DNA of 33,034 bases from positions 39,684-72,717 of the forward strand of contig JAKAWH010000002.1 in the NCBI GenBank assembly GCA_021817065.1. The letters are read 5' to 3'. The translations under genes were made by a program, and so were the position numbers. Below are positions 24,605 to 31,596 of the stretch, piece by piece (the first letter of the stretch is position 1; each line of letters starts with the position of its first letter). Source of the stretch: Actinomycetes bacterium. Its GTDB lineage: Bacteria; Actinomycetota; Acidimicrobiia; Acidimicrobiales; JAKAVM01. The notes below the pieces were generated by a model. That model did no database searches, was not told the origin of the DNA, and was given only the letters and a program-made list of their open reading frames with translations.

Positions 24605-26502
24605 CGTCGATCTGGCCCATTGAGCAAGGCAACTGTTCCGGTGCAGGTACTGCCATGGTGGAGATCCTGGTGGCTCGCGGAGTCATGGCCCCGGATGCCG
24701 CGCGTAGAGCGGAATCGTTGCATCTTCGCGAAGGCGGCTGGATGGGGACTATCCTTCTAGCGCACGCACTGGCTTCTCGCGAGGCGGTATACAGTGCCTG
24801 GGCGAAATGCCTGGGCCTGCCGATGGTCGATCTCATCTTGGAGCCCCCCGACCGGTCGTTGATCGGGGCCCAGGTGCTCTCGCAGATGCTCACCGAGCAC
24901 TGGTGCCCGTGGCGGATCCGCAGGCGTGATGGCCAGCGGATCCTGATAGTGGCCAGCGCCGACCCGGAGGCCGTCCCTGTGGCCGCGCTTACCGAGAGAT
25001 TCAACGTCGCCGGGGTTGACATCATGATCACCACCGATTGGGATGTCATTCAGGCAACCTCGCTGGCGGCGGCGGGCACGATGGCGGGAAAAGCGGCCGA
25101 TTTCCTCACCCAGACCCGGCCCGAGTATTCGGCACACTTCGGACCGTCGTTGACGCAGGTGGCGGCGCTGGTCACGCTGGCAGCCGTGATGATCGGCATT
25201 GCCGCCTGGGACCCTTTTGTAGGGCTGGCGACATTGTTGTGGGTGCTGAGCATCCTCTTTACGGGGAGCATTCTGGCAAAGGTGTTCATCTTCTGGCGCG
25301 GAGCGGTGGCGGTCCGCAAGGACACCGAGGCCCGGTTGCGCAATACGATCGCCCATGGCAAACCCTTGGTACTCGCTCCGGTTCCTGACGACGAATTGCC
25401 GGTGTACACGGTGCTGATTCCTTGCTACCACGAAGCGAACGTCCTTCCCCGGCTGGTCGAGAACCTGCGCCACGTGGAATACCCGCGCTCGCGGCTCCAA
25501 GTACTCCTCCTGCTTGAGGTGGACGACACCGAAACCATCGAGGCGGCCAAGCAGCTCGCCATGCCCGGCTACTTCCACATCGTGCTGGTGCCCGAGGGGC
25601 AGCCTAAGACCAAGCCACGCGCGTGCAACATCGGACTGGAGATGGCCCGGGGCGAGTTCCTGGTCATCTACGACGCCGAGGACCGTCCCGATCCGATGCA
25701 GTTGCGGGACATCATCGCCCAATTTCGCGAAAGTCCCGACAGCGTGGCCTGTATCCAGGCGCGCCTCAACTACTTCAACTCCACCTTCAATTTCATCACC
25801 CGAATGTTCACCCTTGAGTACTCGATGTGGTTCGATTACTTCCTTCTCGGGCTCGACGCTTTGGGGGTGCCGATTCCCCTTGGCGGCACCTCCAACCATT
25901 TCCGGGTGTCCGTCCTGAGAGAGCTCGGGGGGTGGGACCCCTGGAACGTGACCGAGGATGCCGACCTCGGCATCCGGGCAAGTGCTCTTGGTTACACCAT
26001 TGGCACCAGTTCGTCGACCACCTGGGAGGAAGCCTGCTCGGCATGGTGGCCCTGGGTACGCCAGCGGACCCGATGGGTGAAGGGCTACATAGTCACCTCC
26101 ATGGTGCATACCCGGTCCCCCGTGCGGCTCTTTCGGAGCACGGGATGGCGGGGTGTAGCCAGCCTGTTCTTTTTCATCGCCGGAACGCCGATCACTTTCC
26201 TTCTCAATCCGATCATGCTGGCAACTGGACTCTATGGCATCTTCGCCCTACCGCTCCCCAACTTCCGGCTTCCCGGCGCGCTGGTGGAATTGTCGGTCAT
26301 CACCCTGGTGCTCGACACGGCGGCCATGTTGGCGCTCACCGCCCTGGCGGCGCGTCGAAGGCGGGAGTGGTCAATTATCGGGTACGCGGCGCTGAATCCT
26401 TTTTACTGGCTCTTGCACTCCTGGGCCGCCTGGCGTGCCCTCTTTCAGACCATAAGCAACCCATCGGGTTGGGAGAAGACCCCCCACGGGTTATCGGAGT
26501 GA
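24601..26502 (+). CDS. BcsA-like processive glycosyltransferase 2 with N-terminal MshEN/T2SSE-N-like domain
   Basis: 633 codons from GTG, overlapping the previous stop by GTGA; an ATG at 24655 is an alternative. Residues ~18-150 (ILVARGVMAPDAARRAESLH ... LIVASADPEAVPVAAL) resemble the GspE/MshE N-terminal domain, some members of which bind c-di-GMP. Two membrane helices follow (about 180-232). The GT2 domain (about 265-500) has YTVLIPCYHEANVL, the DxD-like YDAEDRPDP (Asp358-Asp361), VTEDADLG (Glu452-Asp453) with the catalytic base, and QRTRW (Gln488-Trp492), the set for processive beta-glycan synthases such as cellulose synthase. At least three C-terminal helices would form the channel. It should polymerise and extrude a glycan using a UDP-sugar. 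No PilZ domain is present. Confidence 0.92.
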   Translation: MTSIWPIEQGNCSGAGTAMVEILVARGVMAPDAARRAESLHLREGGWMGTILLAHALASREAVYSAWAKCLGLPMVDLILEPPDRSLIGAQVLSQMLTEHWCPWRIRRRDGQRILIVASADPEAVPVAALTERFNVAGVDIMITTDWDVIQATSLAAAGTMAGKAADFLTQTRPEYSAHFGPSLTQVAALVTLAAVMIGIAAWDPFVGLATLLWVLSILFTGSILAKVFIFWRGAVAVRKDTEARLRNTIAHGKPLVLAPVPDDELPVYTVLIPCYHEANVLPRLVENLRHVEYPRSRLQVLLLLEVDDTETIEAAKQLAMPGYFHIVLVPEGQPKTKPRACNIGLEMARGEFLVIYDAEDRPDPMQLRDIIAQFRESPDSVACIQARLNYFNSTFNFITRMFTLEYSMWFDYFLLGLDALGVPIPLGGTSNHFRVSVLRELGGWDPWNVTEDADLGIRASALGYTIGTSSSTTWEEACSAWWPWVRQRTRWVKGYIVTSMVHTRSPVRLFRSTGWRGVASLFFFIAGTPITFLLNPIMLATGLYGIFALPLPNFRLPGALVELSVITLVLDTAAMLALTALAARRRREWSIIGYAALNPFYWLLHSWAAWRALFQTISNPSGWEKTPHGLSE

Positions 26503-26578
26503 TCATCGGTGCGGGGGCCCCTCGTCGCCAGATCGGGGGGCGGCCCGCGAGGGAGCGAGATCCTGCGGGAAGACGTCC

Positions 26579-26607
26579 TTGACTAGGCTCGTTACCCTGA
26601 GTAACAT
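26579..26607 (+). promoter_or_regulatory. Promoter of the SCP2-domain gene
   Basis: TTGACT (26579-26584), a 17-bp spacer and TAACAT (26602-26607): the best two-element housekeeping-type promoter in the window. The expected transcript start is near 26614, giving a ~43-nt leader that carries a good ribosome-binding site. Confidence 0.72.
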
Positions 26608-26621
26608 CTACCGGTGGTAAC
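26591..26621. promoter_or_regulatory. Nested inverted repeats over the promoter at 26579-26607
   Basis: GTTACC (26591-26596) pairs with GGTAAC (26616-26621), and GTTAC with GTAAC at 26601-26605, around the -10 element and likely transcription start. This arrangement would suit a repressor operator; no regulator is identified. Confidence 0.4.
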
Positions 26622-26656
26622 GGGATAGGGGAAGGTTCCGAGACTAGGAGGAAGCC

Positions 26657-27118
26657 ATGGTCGACGGCGCAGCAGCGACGACTCTTCTCGAGTCCCTGGA
26701 GAAGGAGGTGCACACCCCGGAGCAGCTTGCTCTTCTCTTGGACCAGGTGACCGACGAGACACTTGTCGAGATAATCGAGAGTATCGGGGCCAGACAAGTC
26801 TTGGACCGGGTATTTGCAACCATGGCCGAGCGGTTCCTCCCCGGCAAGGCCGGGGCCCGGGATGCGCTGATCCAGTGGATCATCACGGTTGGCGAGGCAC
26901 GGTATCCGTTCCATCTGAACCTCAAGGGTGAGGAGTGCACTGCTGCGTCCGGGGAGTCCCTCCAATCGCCGACGCTCGGATTGACCATCGGGTTGCCCGA
27001 CTTCCTGCGCCTGGTGGCCAACCGGCTGGATGGCACGGCTGCCTTCATGGGAGGGCGCATCGCCATTACCGGGGACATCATGTTGGCGATGGCCATGCAA
27101 TCCTGGTTCCAACGGTAG
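26657..27118 (+). CDS. SCP2 sterol-binding-domain protein
   Basis: 153 residues. Start ATG has AGGAGG (26646-26651) with a 5-nt spacer, one of the few strong ribosome-binding sites here. After an N-terminal helical part (LLESLEKEVHTPEQLALLLD) the sequence takes the SCP2 fold: YPFHLNLKGEECTAASGES, TLGLTIGLPDFLRLVANRLD and the C-terminal FMGGRIAITGDIMLAMAMQS. SCP2 domains carry lipids or acyl groups in a hydrophobic cavity; the ligand here is unknown. No signal peptide, so cytoplasmic. The M20 peptidase gene begins 40 bp downstream on the same strand and is probably co-transcribed. Confidence 0.85.
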   Translation: MVDGAAATTLLESLEKEVHTPEQLALLLDQVTDETLVEIIESIGARQVLDRVFATMAERFLPGKAGARDALIQWIITVGEARYPFHLNLKGEECTAASGESLQSPTLGLTIGLPDFLRLVANRLDGTAAFMGGRIAITGDIMLAMAMQSWFQR

Positions 27119-27158
27119 TGCGAGCGCCGACCTCCCTCCGGTCCGGATCCGCAATTCC

Positions 27159-28529
27159 ATGACATTCTCAGAGCGTTGCATCGAGGGCGAAGTGATCGAC
27201 CTGCTCCGGCAGCTCATTGCCAACTCTTGCGTGAACGACGGCACGCCCTCGTCGGGGCAGGAGGTTCGCAACGTCGAGTTGTTGGCCGATTACCTCGACG
27301 TTCCCGGATTGGAGATGGAGTCCTTCGAGCCGTATCCCGGCCGCCGTTCATTGCTGGTGCGCCTCGGCCACTCCGATCGCGCTGCAAGCCGTCCGCGAAA
27401 AGAGGTCCCCTCCCTATTGCTCATGGGGCACACCGACGTGGTTCCCGTGGAGGAGGACCTCTGGCGACGCGATCCCTTCGGTGGTGAGGTGGTCGACGGA
27501 TGGGTGTGGGGAAGGGGAGCGGTGGACATGCTCAATCTCACCGCCTCGATGGCCGTCGCTCTCCGCACCCTTGCGGTCGAGACCAGGTGGCGCACCCTCT
27601 CCGGAGACTTGCTCTTCCTCGCGGTCGCCGACGAGGAAGCTTCCGGCGTGTACGGCGCTCGCTGGCTGACCGAGAACCACCCGAAACTCTTCGGGGTGGA
27701 CGCGATGATCACCGAATCCGGTGGGGTGCCCATACCAACCGGGTCGGGCGTGCGACTCCCGGTCATCGTCGCAGAAAAAGGCACCCACTGGTGCCGGCTC
27801 ACCGTCCACGGAACACCTGGGCACGCATCCCGTCCGTTCGGCACCGACAACGCACTGGCAAAGGCTGCGACCGTCGTCGGACGGTTGTCCGAGCACCGCC
27901 CTGCTGCAATGATCCCCGAGGCGTGGAAGATATTCGTCGAGGGACTCGAACTCGGCGATGACTTGACTTCCGCCCTGACCGACCCGAATGCTGTTGACGC
28001 TGCCTGCGAAGGGCTCCCCCTTGCACTCGCGCGGGAGGCGTACTCGGGGACGCATACCACGTTTACGCCCACCGTATGCCATGCAGGCGAGAAGACCAAC
28101 GTTATTCCTGGCACAGCCATAATCGACGTGGACATCCGGACCGTGCCCGGGCAGTCGTCAGATCAGGTCTCCGCCATGCTTATCAATGCTTTGGGCGATC
28201 TCGCCTCATCGGTCGATATCGAGCCGCTCGATGTCCACGAAGCTACCTGTTCACCGACCGGGACCCCGATATGGAACTGCCTCAACCGTGTTGCACAGCG
28301 GTTTTACCAAGGGTCATCGACATTGCCGATGCTCTCGGTGGGTGCTACTGATGCACGCTTCTTCCGGAGTCTGGGAGTGCCCTCCTACGGGTTCGGCATG
28401 TTCAGTCGCAAAATGTCGATTGAGGAGTTCTCGGCGATGTTCCACGGCAACGACGAGCGGGTCGATGTGGATTCTCTCACCCTCTCGACGCAGATGTGGA
28501 GTGCTGTCGCCCGCGACTACCTCGCCTAG
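27159..28529 (+). CDS. M20-family metallopeptidase/deacylase (ArgE/DapE/CPG2 type)
   Basis: 456 residues from the ATG at 27159. The two-zinc site of the M20 family is complete: His91 in LLMGHTDVVP, bridging Asp123 in GRGAVDM, catalytic Glu159 and metal Glu160 in ADEEASG, the acidic residue in ITESGG, and distal His429 in MFHGNDERV. The small dimerisation domain is inserted after TVHGTPGHASRPFG. Such enzymes hydrolyse N-acyl or peptide bonds of small substrates (acyl-amino acids, dipeptides); the exact substrate cannot be read from the sequence. The frame is open upstream to 27030 within the SCP2 gene, but that extension has no family similarity. Cytoplasmic. Confidence 0.92.
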   Translation: MTFSERCIEGEVIDLLRQLIANSCVNDGTPSSGQEVRNVELLADYLDVPGLEMESFEPYPGRRSLLVRLGHSDRAASRPRKEVPSLLLMGHTDVVPVEEDLWRRDPFGGEVVDGWVWGRGAVDMLNLTASMAVALRTLAVETRWRTLSGDLLFLAVADEEASGVYGARWLTENHPKLFGVDAMITESGGVPIPTGSGVRLPVIVAEKGTHWCRLTVHGTPGHASRPFGTDNALAKAATVVGRLSEHRPAAMIPEAWKIFVEGLELGDDLTSALTDPNAVDAACEGLPLALAREAYSGTHTTFTPTVCHAGEKTNVIPGTAIIDVDIRTVPGQSSDQVSAMLINALGDLASSVDIEPLDVHEATCSPTGTPIWNCLNRVAQRFYQGSSTLPMLSVGATDARFFRSLGVPSYGFGMFSRKMSIEEFSAMFHGNDERVDVDSLTLSTQMWSAVARDYLA

Positions 28530-28623
28530 CGAAGCTCGAGGCGGATCACATCGAATACGCCTGCGGAGACCCACTCGCCTCGGCAGGTTGTCAGCATCCT
28601 GTCCGCGGCATAGGTGCCAGTCG

Positions 28624-28629
28624 TAGAAT
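28624..28629 (+). promoter_or_regulatory. Candidate -10 element of the beta-barrel protein gene (leaderless)
   Basis: TAGAAT (5 of 6 to TATAAT) ends 7 nt before the ATG at 28637. No ribosome-binding site and no clear -35. Confidence 0.5.
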
Positions 28630-28636
28630 CCGTAGC

Positions 28637-29314
28637 ATGACTGCTATCTCCGGCGCTGGCCTTCCCCACGACATCTATACCGAACAGGAAGCCAGCCCGT
28701 CCACGCTCGACCATCTCGGTCCGCTCACGGCGCTCGCCGGTACCTGGGTGGGGACGGACGGTGTCGACATCCACCCCGTCGCAGGGGGCACCGAGACTAG
28801 CCGGTATTCCGAGCGCTTCGAGCTCGTGGCGATCGATCCGCAGTCCAACGGCCCTCAGTTGTTCTACGGGTTGCGTTACCACACCCATATCGTGAAGATC
28901 GGAGAGATCGAGACCTTCCATGACCAGGTGGGCTACCTCCTGTGGGAGCCGGCGACCGAGGCGCTGTACATGTCGATTGCCATCCCCCGAGGCCAGGTGA
29001 TGCTGGCGACCGGCGAGGCCCCTGCCGACGCGAAGTCTTTCGTCTTGACGGCGCTGGACACGGGTGCAAGCCGCTCGAACATTGCCAACCCTTTTCTCGA
29101 TGCGGCCTTCCGTACCGTGGGCTTCACTATGGAGGTGACCGTCCACGAAGACGGGGGCTGGTCGTACGAAGAAGACACGGTGCTCGAGATTCGGGGGCGG
29201 TCGGAGCGATTCCACCACCGGGACTCCAATACCTTGAGGCGGGTGGGACTACCGGTGCCTAACCCCAATGCACCGCCGGACAAACAGGGGAACCTCCCTT
29301 GCACGAAGGCCTAG
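28637..29314 (+). CDS. Nitrobindin-like heme-binding beta-barrel protein (FABP-like, DUF1794/THAP4 type)
   Basis: 225 residues. The family start LGPLTALAGTWVGTDGVDIHPV (GTWxG strand) lies at about residues 26-48, followed by YSERFELVAID, LFYGLRYHTHIVKIGEIETF and FHDQVGYLLWEP, typical of the lipocalin-like ten-stranded barrel. Homologues bind ferric heme through a C-terminal histidine and act on peroxynitrite or NO. Here candidate ligands are the histidines in RSERFHHRDSN (His203/His204 region), but the assignment is not certain. The protein is longer than usual by a mid-barrel insertion and a Pro/Asn-rich tail (PVPNPNAPPDKQG). Start ATG is set by the -10 hexamer at 28624; a longer frame to 28496 is not supported. 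Convergent with the HD-GYP gene. Confidence 0.82.
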   Translation: MTAISGAGLPHDIYTEQEASPSTLDHLGPLTALAGTWVGTDGVDIHPVAGGTETSRYSERFELVAIDPQSNGPQLFYGLRYHTHIVKIGEIETFHDQVGYLLWEPATEALYMSIAIPRGQVMLATGEAPADAKSFVLTALDTGASRSNIANPFLDAAFRTVGFTMEVTVHEDGGWSYEEDTVLEIRGRSERFHHRDSNTLRRVGLPVPNPNAPPDKQGNLPCTKA

Positions 29315-29385
29315 AGACGACCGGGAATCCCTGCGCGCCCGGGGGGAAGGCTGTGTCGTGTATCGTTCCTGAGTTCGCGTGAGGC

Positions 29386-30564
29386 CTACTCGCCGATCTG
29401 GGTCTGAACAGATACCGGGGACTGTGTTGAAGACATGCGTGCCTGAAGCATTAAGAAGTCGGACTCGGAATCGTTGTACCTGGAGGCAATAGACACGAAC
29501 TGGTCCCGGCTTTCGCCGAACGCGTCGACGAGGTCGGGATCGAAGTGATTGCCCTTTCCGTCCAGGATGATCTCGATAGCTTCGTCGTGCGGAATCGCCT
29601 CCTTGTAGACCCGCTTACTGATGAGCGCGTCGAAGACGTCTGCCACTGCCATGAGTCGGGCGGACAGCGGTATCTCGGTGCCGGATAGGCCATCAGGATA
29701 GCCGGAGCCATCCCATTTCTCGTGGTGGCTCCGTGCTATCTCCTTCGCGCAAGAGAGAAACTCGACCGGCGTGCCCAGAGTCAGCTCTGCGCGCCGGAGC
29801 GCTTCATATCCAAGGATTGAATGGCGCTTCATGACCTCCATCTCGTGGGGCTCGAGACGACCCGGCTTCAGAAGAATGTGGTCGGGAATCCCCACCTTGC
29901 CGATGTCATGTAGTGGCGCAGACTTGAACAGCATGGTGATACGAGCGGCGTCGAGCTCGGCGGAGAAGCGAGGTTCACTCTGCAGTCTCTCTGCCAACAC
30001 CTTTACGTAGTACTGGGTACGGCGGATGTGGGCACCGGTGTCGGTATCGCGCGTCTCGGCGAGAGCCGCAAGCGCGAGAATGCTAACGTCCTGGATCGCC
30101 GACACCTCCCTCGTCTGTTTAGCAACTTCTTGCTCCAAGAACGCCGCATGGTCGCGCAGGAAATCGGCACTGGCCTTCAGCTTCAGGTGCGTCTCGACCC
30201 GAGCGAGAACGATAGGTGGACTGATCGGCTTGGTGATGTAATCGACAGCGCCGAGCTTCAGCCCCCTCTCCTCGTCTTTGAGCTCAACCTTGGCAGTCAG
30301 GAAAATGACCGGGATGTTCCTAGTCGCAACATCTCCCTTAAGGCGTTGGCAGACCTCGTAGCCGTCCATACCAGGCATCATGATGTCGAGCAGGATCAGG
30401 TCCGGATGAGGTTCCGCGGCGGCAATTGCGAGTGCCTTCTCGCCAGCCTTGGCTATCTTCACCGTGTACTTGTCCTTGAGCAACTCACTCATGAGCATGA
30501 GGTTCTCTGGTGTATCGTCCACTACCAGAATCGTGGGTCTTTCGGTCAGCGTGCCATCTTCCAT
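29386..30564 (-). CDS. REC-HD-GYP response regulator, predicted c-di-GMP phosphodiesterase
   Basis: 392 codons from the ATG at 30564. Two ATGs are adjacent (30567 and 30564); AAAGGAGT gives a better 7-nt spacing to the second. The receiver domain (about 11-125) has ILVVDDTPENL, phospho-acceptor DIMMPGMDGYE and the lysine in VDYITKPI. A coiled-coil linker follows (about 130-160). The HD-GYP domain (about 165-360) has the metal residues of HDIGKVGIPD and the signature HHEKWDGSGYPDGLSG, both intact, so hydrolysis of c-di-GMP is expected in the cytoplasm. Base composition is visibly less G+C-rich than the upstream core genes. Its partner kinase may have been the degraded hybrid kinase upstream. 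Confidence 0.94.
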   Translation of the reverse strand: MEDGTLTERPTILVVDDTPENLMLMSELLKDKYTVKIAKAGEKALAIAAAEPHPDLILLDIMMPGMDGYEVCQRLKGDVATRNIPVIFLTAKVELKDEERGLKLGAVDYITKPISPPIVLARVETHLKLKASADFLRDHAAFLEQEVAKQTREVSAIQDVSILALAALAETRDTDTGAHIRRTQYYVKVLAERLQSEPRFSAELDAARITMLFKSAPLHDIGKVGIPDHILLKPGRLEPHEMEVMKRHSILGYEALRRAELTLGTPVEFLSCAKEIARSHHEKWDGSGYPDGLSGTEIPLSARLMAVADVFDALISKRVYKEAIPHDEAIEIILDGKGNHFDPDLVDAFGESRDQFVSIASRYNDSESDFLMLQARMSSTQSPVSVQTQIGE

Positions 30565-30962
30565 CATCGGACTCCTTTCGAAGGCAAGGCGTTGTTCCGT
30601 AGTGCAAGCACCTGGTGGAACTCGAAACTGTTAACTTGCTTGGCAATCTGGCGGGCTATCCTTACAGCGACCTTGCCGTTGTGAGCAACCTCTACCGCCA
30701 AGCCGGCGTTCATGTGCAGCTCTGACGGCACCTGCTGGTTGAGGTTGTTGTCTTCCACGAGAAGTGCCCGTTCTATTCGTGGGGCCTGCGGGTCGCATAC
30801 ACGAGCGGCAGCATTCGAGTGGCCGATGCTTCTGCCAGCAGTCTGCTCCCCCGGCCGCAACCCGTGGGGCTCGTCTGGGAGCACGCGCGGAGTACTCCAA
30901 CACGGTCTGTGGTAGGTGGTGATTCGATAGCACCCATTCTGACTCCTTGACAGACGGTTCAT
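30564..30962 (-). pseudogene. Remnant of a hybrid sensor kinase (second receiver domain)
   Basis: The - strand frame contains a recognisable start of a receiver domain at about 30779-30648 (ALLVEDNNLNQQVPSELHMN followed by AGLAVEVAHNGKVAV), very similar to the C-terminal receivers of BarA-type hybrid kinases. The expected phospho-acceptor segment (LVLMDMQMPVMDG) and all of the kinase core are missing; the flanking residues are low in similarity to anything and end at the ATGATG of the HD-GYP gene. Best read as a decayed fragment left by deletion. It might still be translated, but without an acceptor aspartate it cannot work as a receiver. Confidence 0.6.
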
Positions 30963-31053
30963 ACAACAATCCGTGCTTCTGGTTCAATGTCTTTACCGCT
31001 CCGACGACTTCCTCCGTGGGCCTCACGGAGGGCAAACTTGCATGGTTGATACT

Positions 31054-31076
31054 TCCCCGCCCTTGAGGGATGGGGA
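31054..31076. other. G+C-rich imperfect hairpin
   Basis: TCCCC-G-CCC and GGG-AT-GGGGA pair around a TTGA loop with one small internal bulge. It lies between the kinase remnant and the tRNA. It may terminate tRNA transcription on the - strand, or be the remnant of a mobile-element end; neither is proven. Confidence 0.4.
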
Positions 31077-31138
31077 TTCTGTGGCTCCGCTCACGCCACT
31101 GTGTTTCGTACCGCCGAGGCGACGTGACTTCGTCTCAG

Positions 31139-31211
31139 TGGGCCCGGCAGGATTCGAACCTGCGACCAAAGGATTATGAGTCCTCCGCTCTAACCGCTGA
31201 GCTACGGGCCC
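31139..31211 (-). tRNA. tRNA with CAU anticodon (Ile2 or elongator Met)
   Basis: A complete cloverleaf on the - strand: 7-bp acceptor stem GGGCCCG/CGGGCCC, D-arm AGCTCAGCGGTTAGAGC, anticodon stem GGACT/AATCC side with loop CTCATAA, T-arm GCAGG-TTCGAAT-CCTGC and discriminator A. CCA is not encoded. The anticodon CAU with variable region TTGGTCG and overall sequence looks more like tRNA-Ile2, whose C34 is changed to lysidine by TilS, than elongator tRNA-Met, but this needs a model-based call. Confidence 0.95.
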
Positions 31212-31333
31212 GGGGGCCTGCTGCCGTTGGGAATTCCGATGGCAGCAGCAAACAGTATGCCTGGCGCGGGGCATCGGGCGGGGATGGCGTGGGCGGGCAC
31301 CAGCCCTGCGGGCCGCCCAGCCACCACCCAAGA

Positions 31334-31366
31334 GCTCCGGGGGAGAGACTCGAACTCTCAACCTAA
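31334..31366 (-). other. Partial tRNA 3' end, candidate attachment site
   Basis: On the - strand GGTTGAGAGTTCGAGTCTCT and the following CCCCCGGAG form a perfect 5-bp T-stem with the canonical TTCGAGT loop and an acceptor-like 3' strand. No matching 5' acceptor strand, D-arm or anticodon arm can be found upstream. tRNA 3' ends are the usual integration sites of tyrosine-recombinase elements, so this could be the attachment scar of an island to the right. Confidence 0.45.
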
Positions 31367-31488
31367 CGGTTTGCCCCAGGGCTGATTCTGACAGTACCTC
31401 CCACATGCGTGTATGTGCATCGTAGCTGGTAGATGGCTATTTCGGGCTGACCCCACGATACCGTCGGTGCCCGCCAGAGACCCGTCAA

Positions 31489-31518
31489 TCGCGCACGATC
31501 GCGCACGAATCGCGCACG
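31489..31518. repeat. Three TCGCGCACG iterons
   Basis: TCGCGCACGA at 31489-31498 and 31499-31508 and TCGCGCACG at 31510-31518, spaced 10 and 11 bp (one helical turn), about 80-110 bp upstream of the nuclease gene. Each contains a GCGC core. Function unknown; a protein-binding array is possible. Confidence 0.75.
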
Positions 31519-31584
31519 CGGGAAAAGGACCGGCGCTGCCTGTCCAATCCGACCCAATTTCCGCCAGGCAGCTAGCTTCCGGAC

Positions 31585-31590
31585 TATCGT
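31585..31590 (+). promoter_or_regulatory. Candidate -10 element of the HsdR-N gene (leaderless)
   Basis: TATCGT ends 7 nt before the ATG at 31597, in the same position as in the other leaderless genes of the window. Confidence 0.42.
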
Positions 31591-31596
31591 TTCGGC

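Larger units (their letters stand above)
31212..31596. other. 385-bp region without a gene between tRNA and nuclease gene
   Basis: Holds an inverted repeat TGCTGCC...GGCAGCA (31219-31247), a tRNA 3'-end fragment (31334-31366), three TCGCGCACG iterons (31489-31518) and a -10-like hexamer (31585-31590). ORFs crossing it are antisense readings of tRNA sequence and not credible. Confidence 0.6.

Noticed and set aside
24757-26109. 450-codon antisense frame opposite the GT2 gene
   Set aside because: Composition (His/Gly/Arg/Asp-rich) is that of an antisense reading of a real gene; the + strand has complete catalytic motifs.
27030-27158. Upstream extension of the M20 peptidase frame
   Set aside because: It lies inside the SCP2 gene in another frame and has no M20 similarity; the ATG at 27159 precedes the conserved start.
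31054-31076. Hairpin resembling ends of IS200/IS605-type elements
   Set aside because: No tnpA or tnpB gene or second end in the window; kept only as an unassigned hairpin.
31377-31390. GGGCTGATTCTG resembling the 5' end of tmRNA
   Set aside because: The T-arm nearby is on the opposite strand and no tag ORF or pseudoknots are visible; chance similarity.
31023-31406. 127-codon - strand frame containing VAQRLERRTHNPLVAGSNPA
   Set aside because: This peptide is the well-known spurious translation of a tRNA gene.
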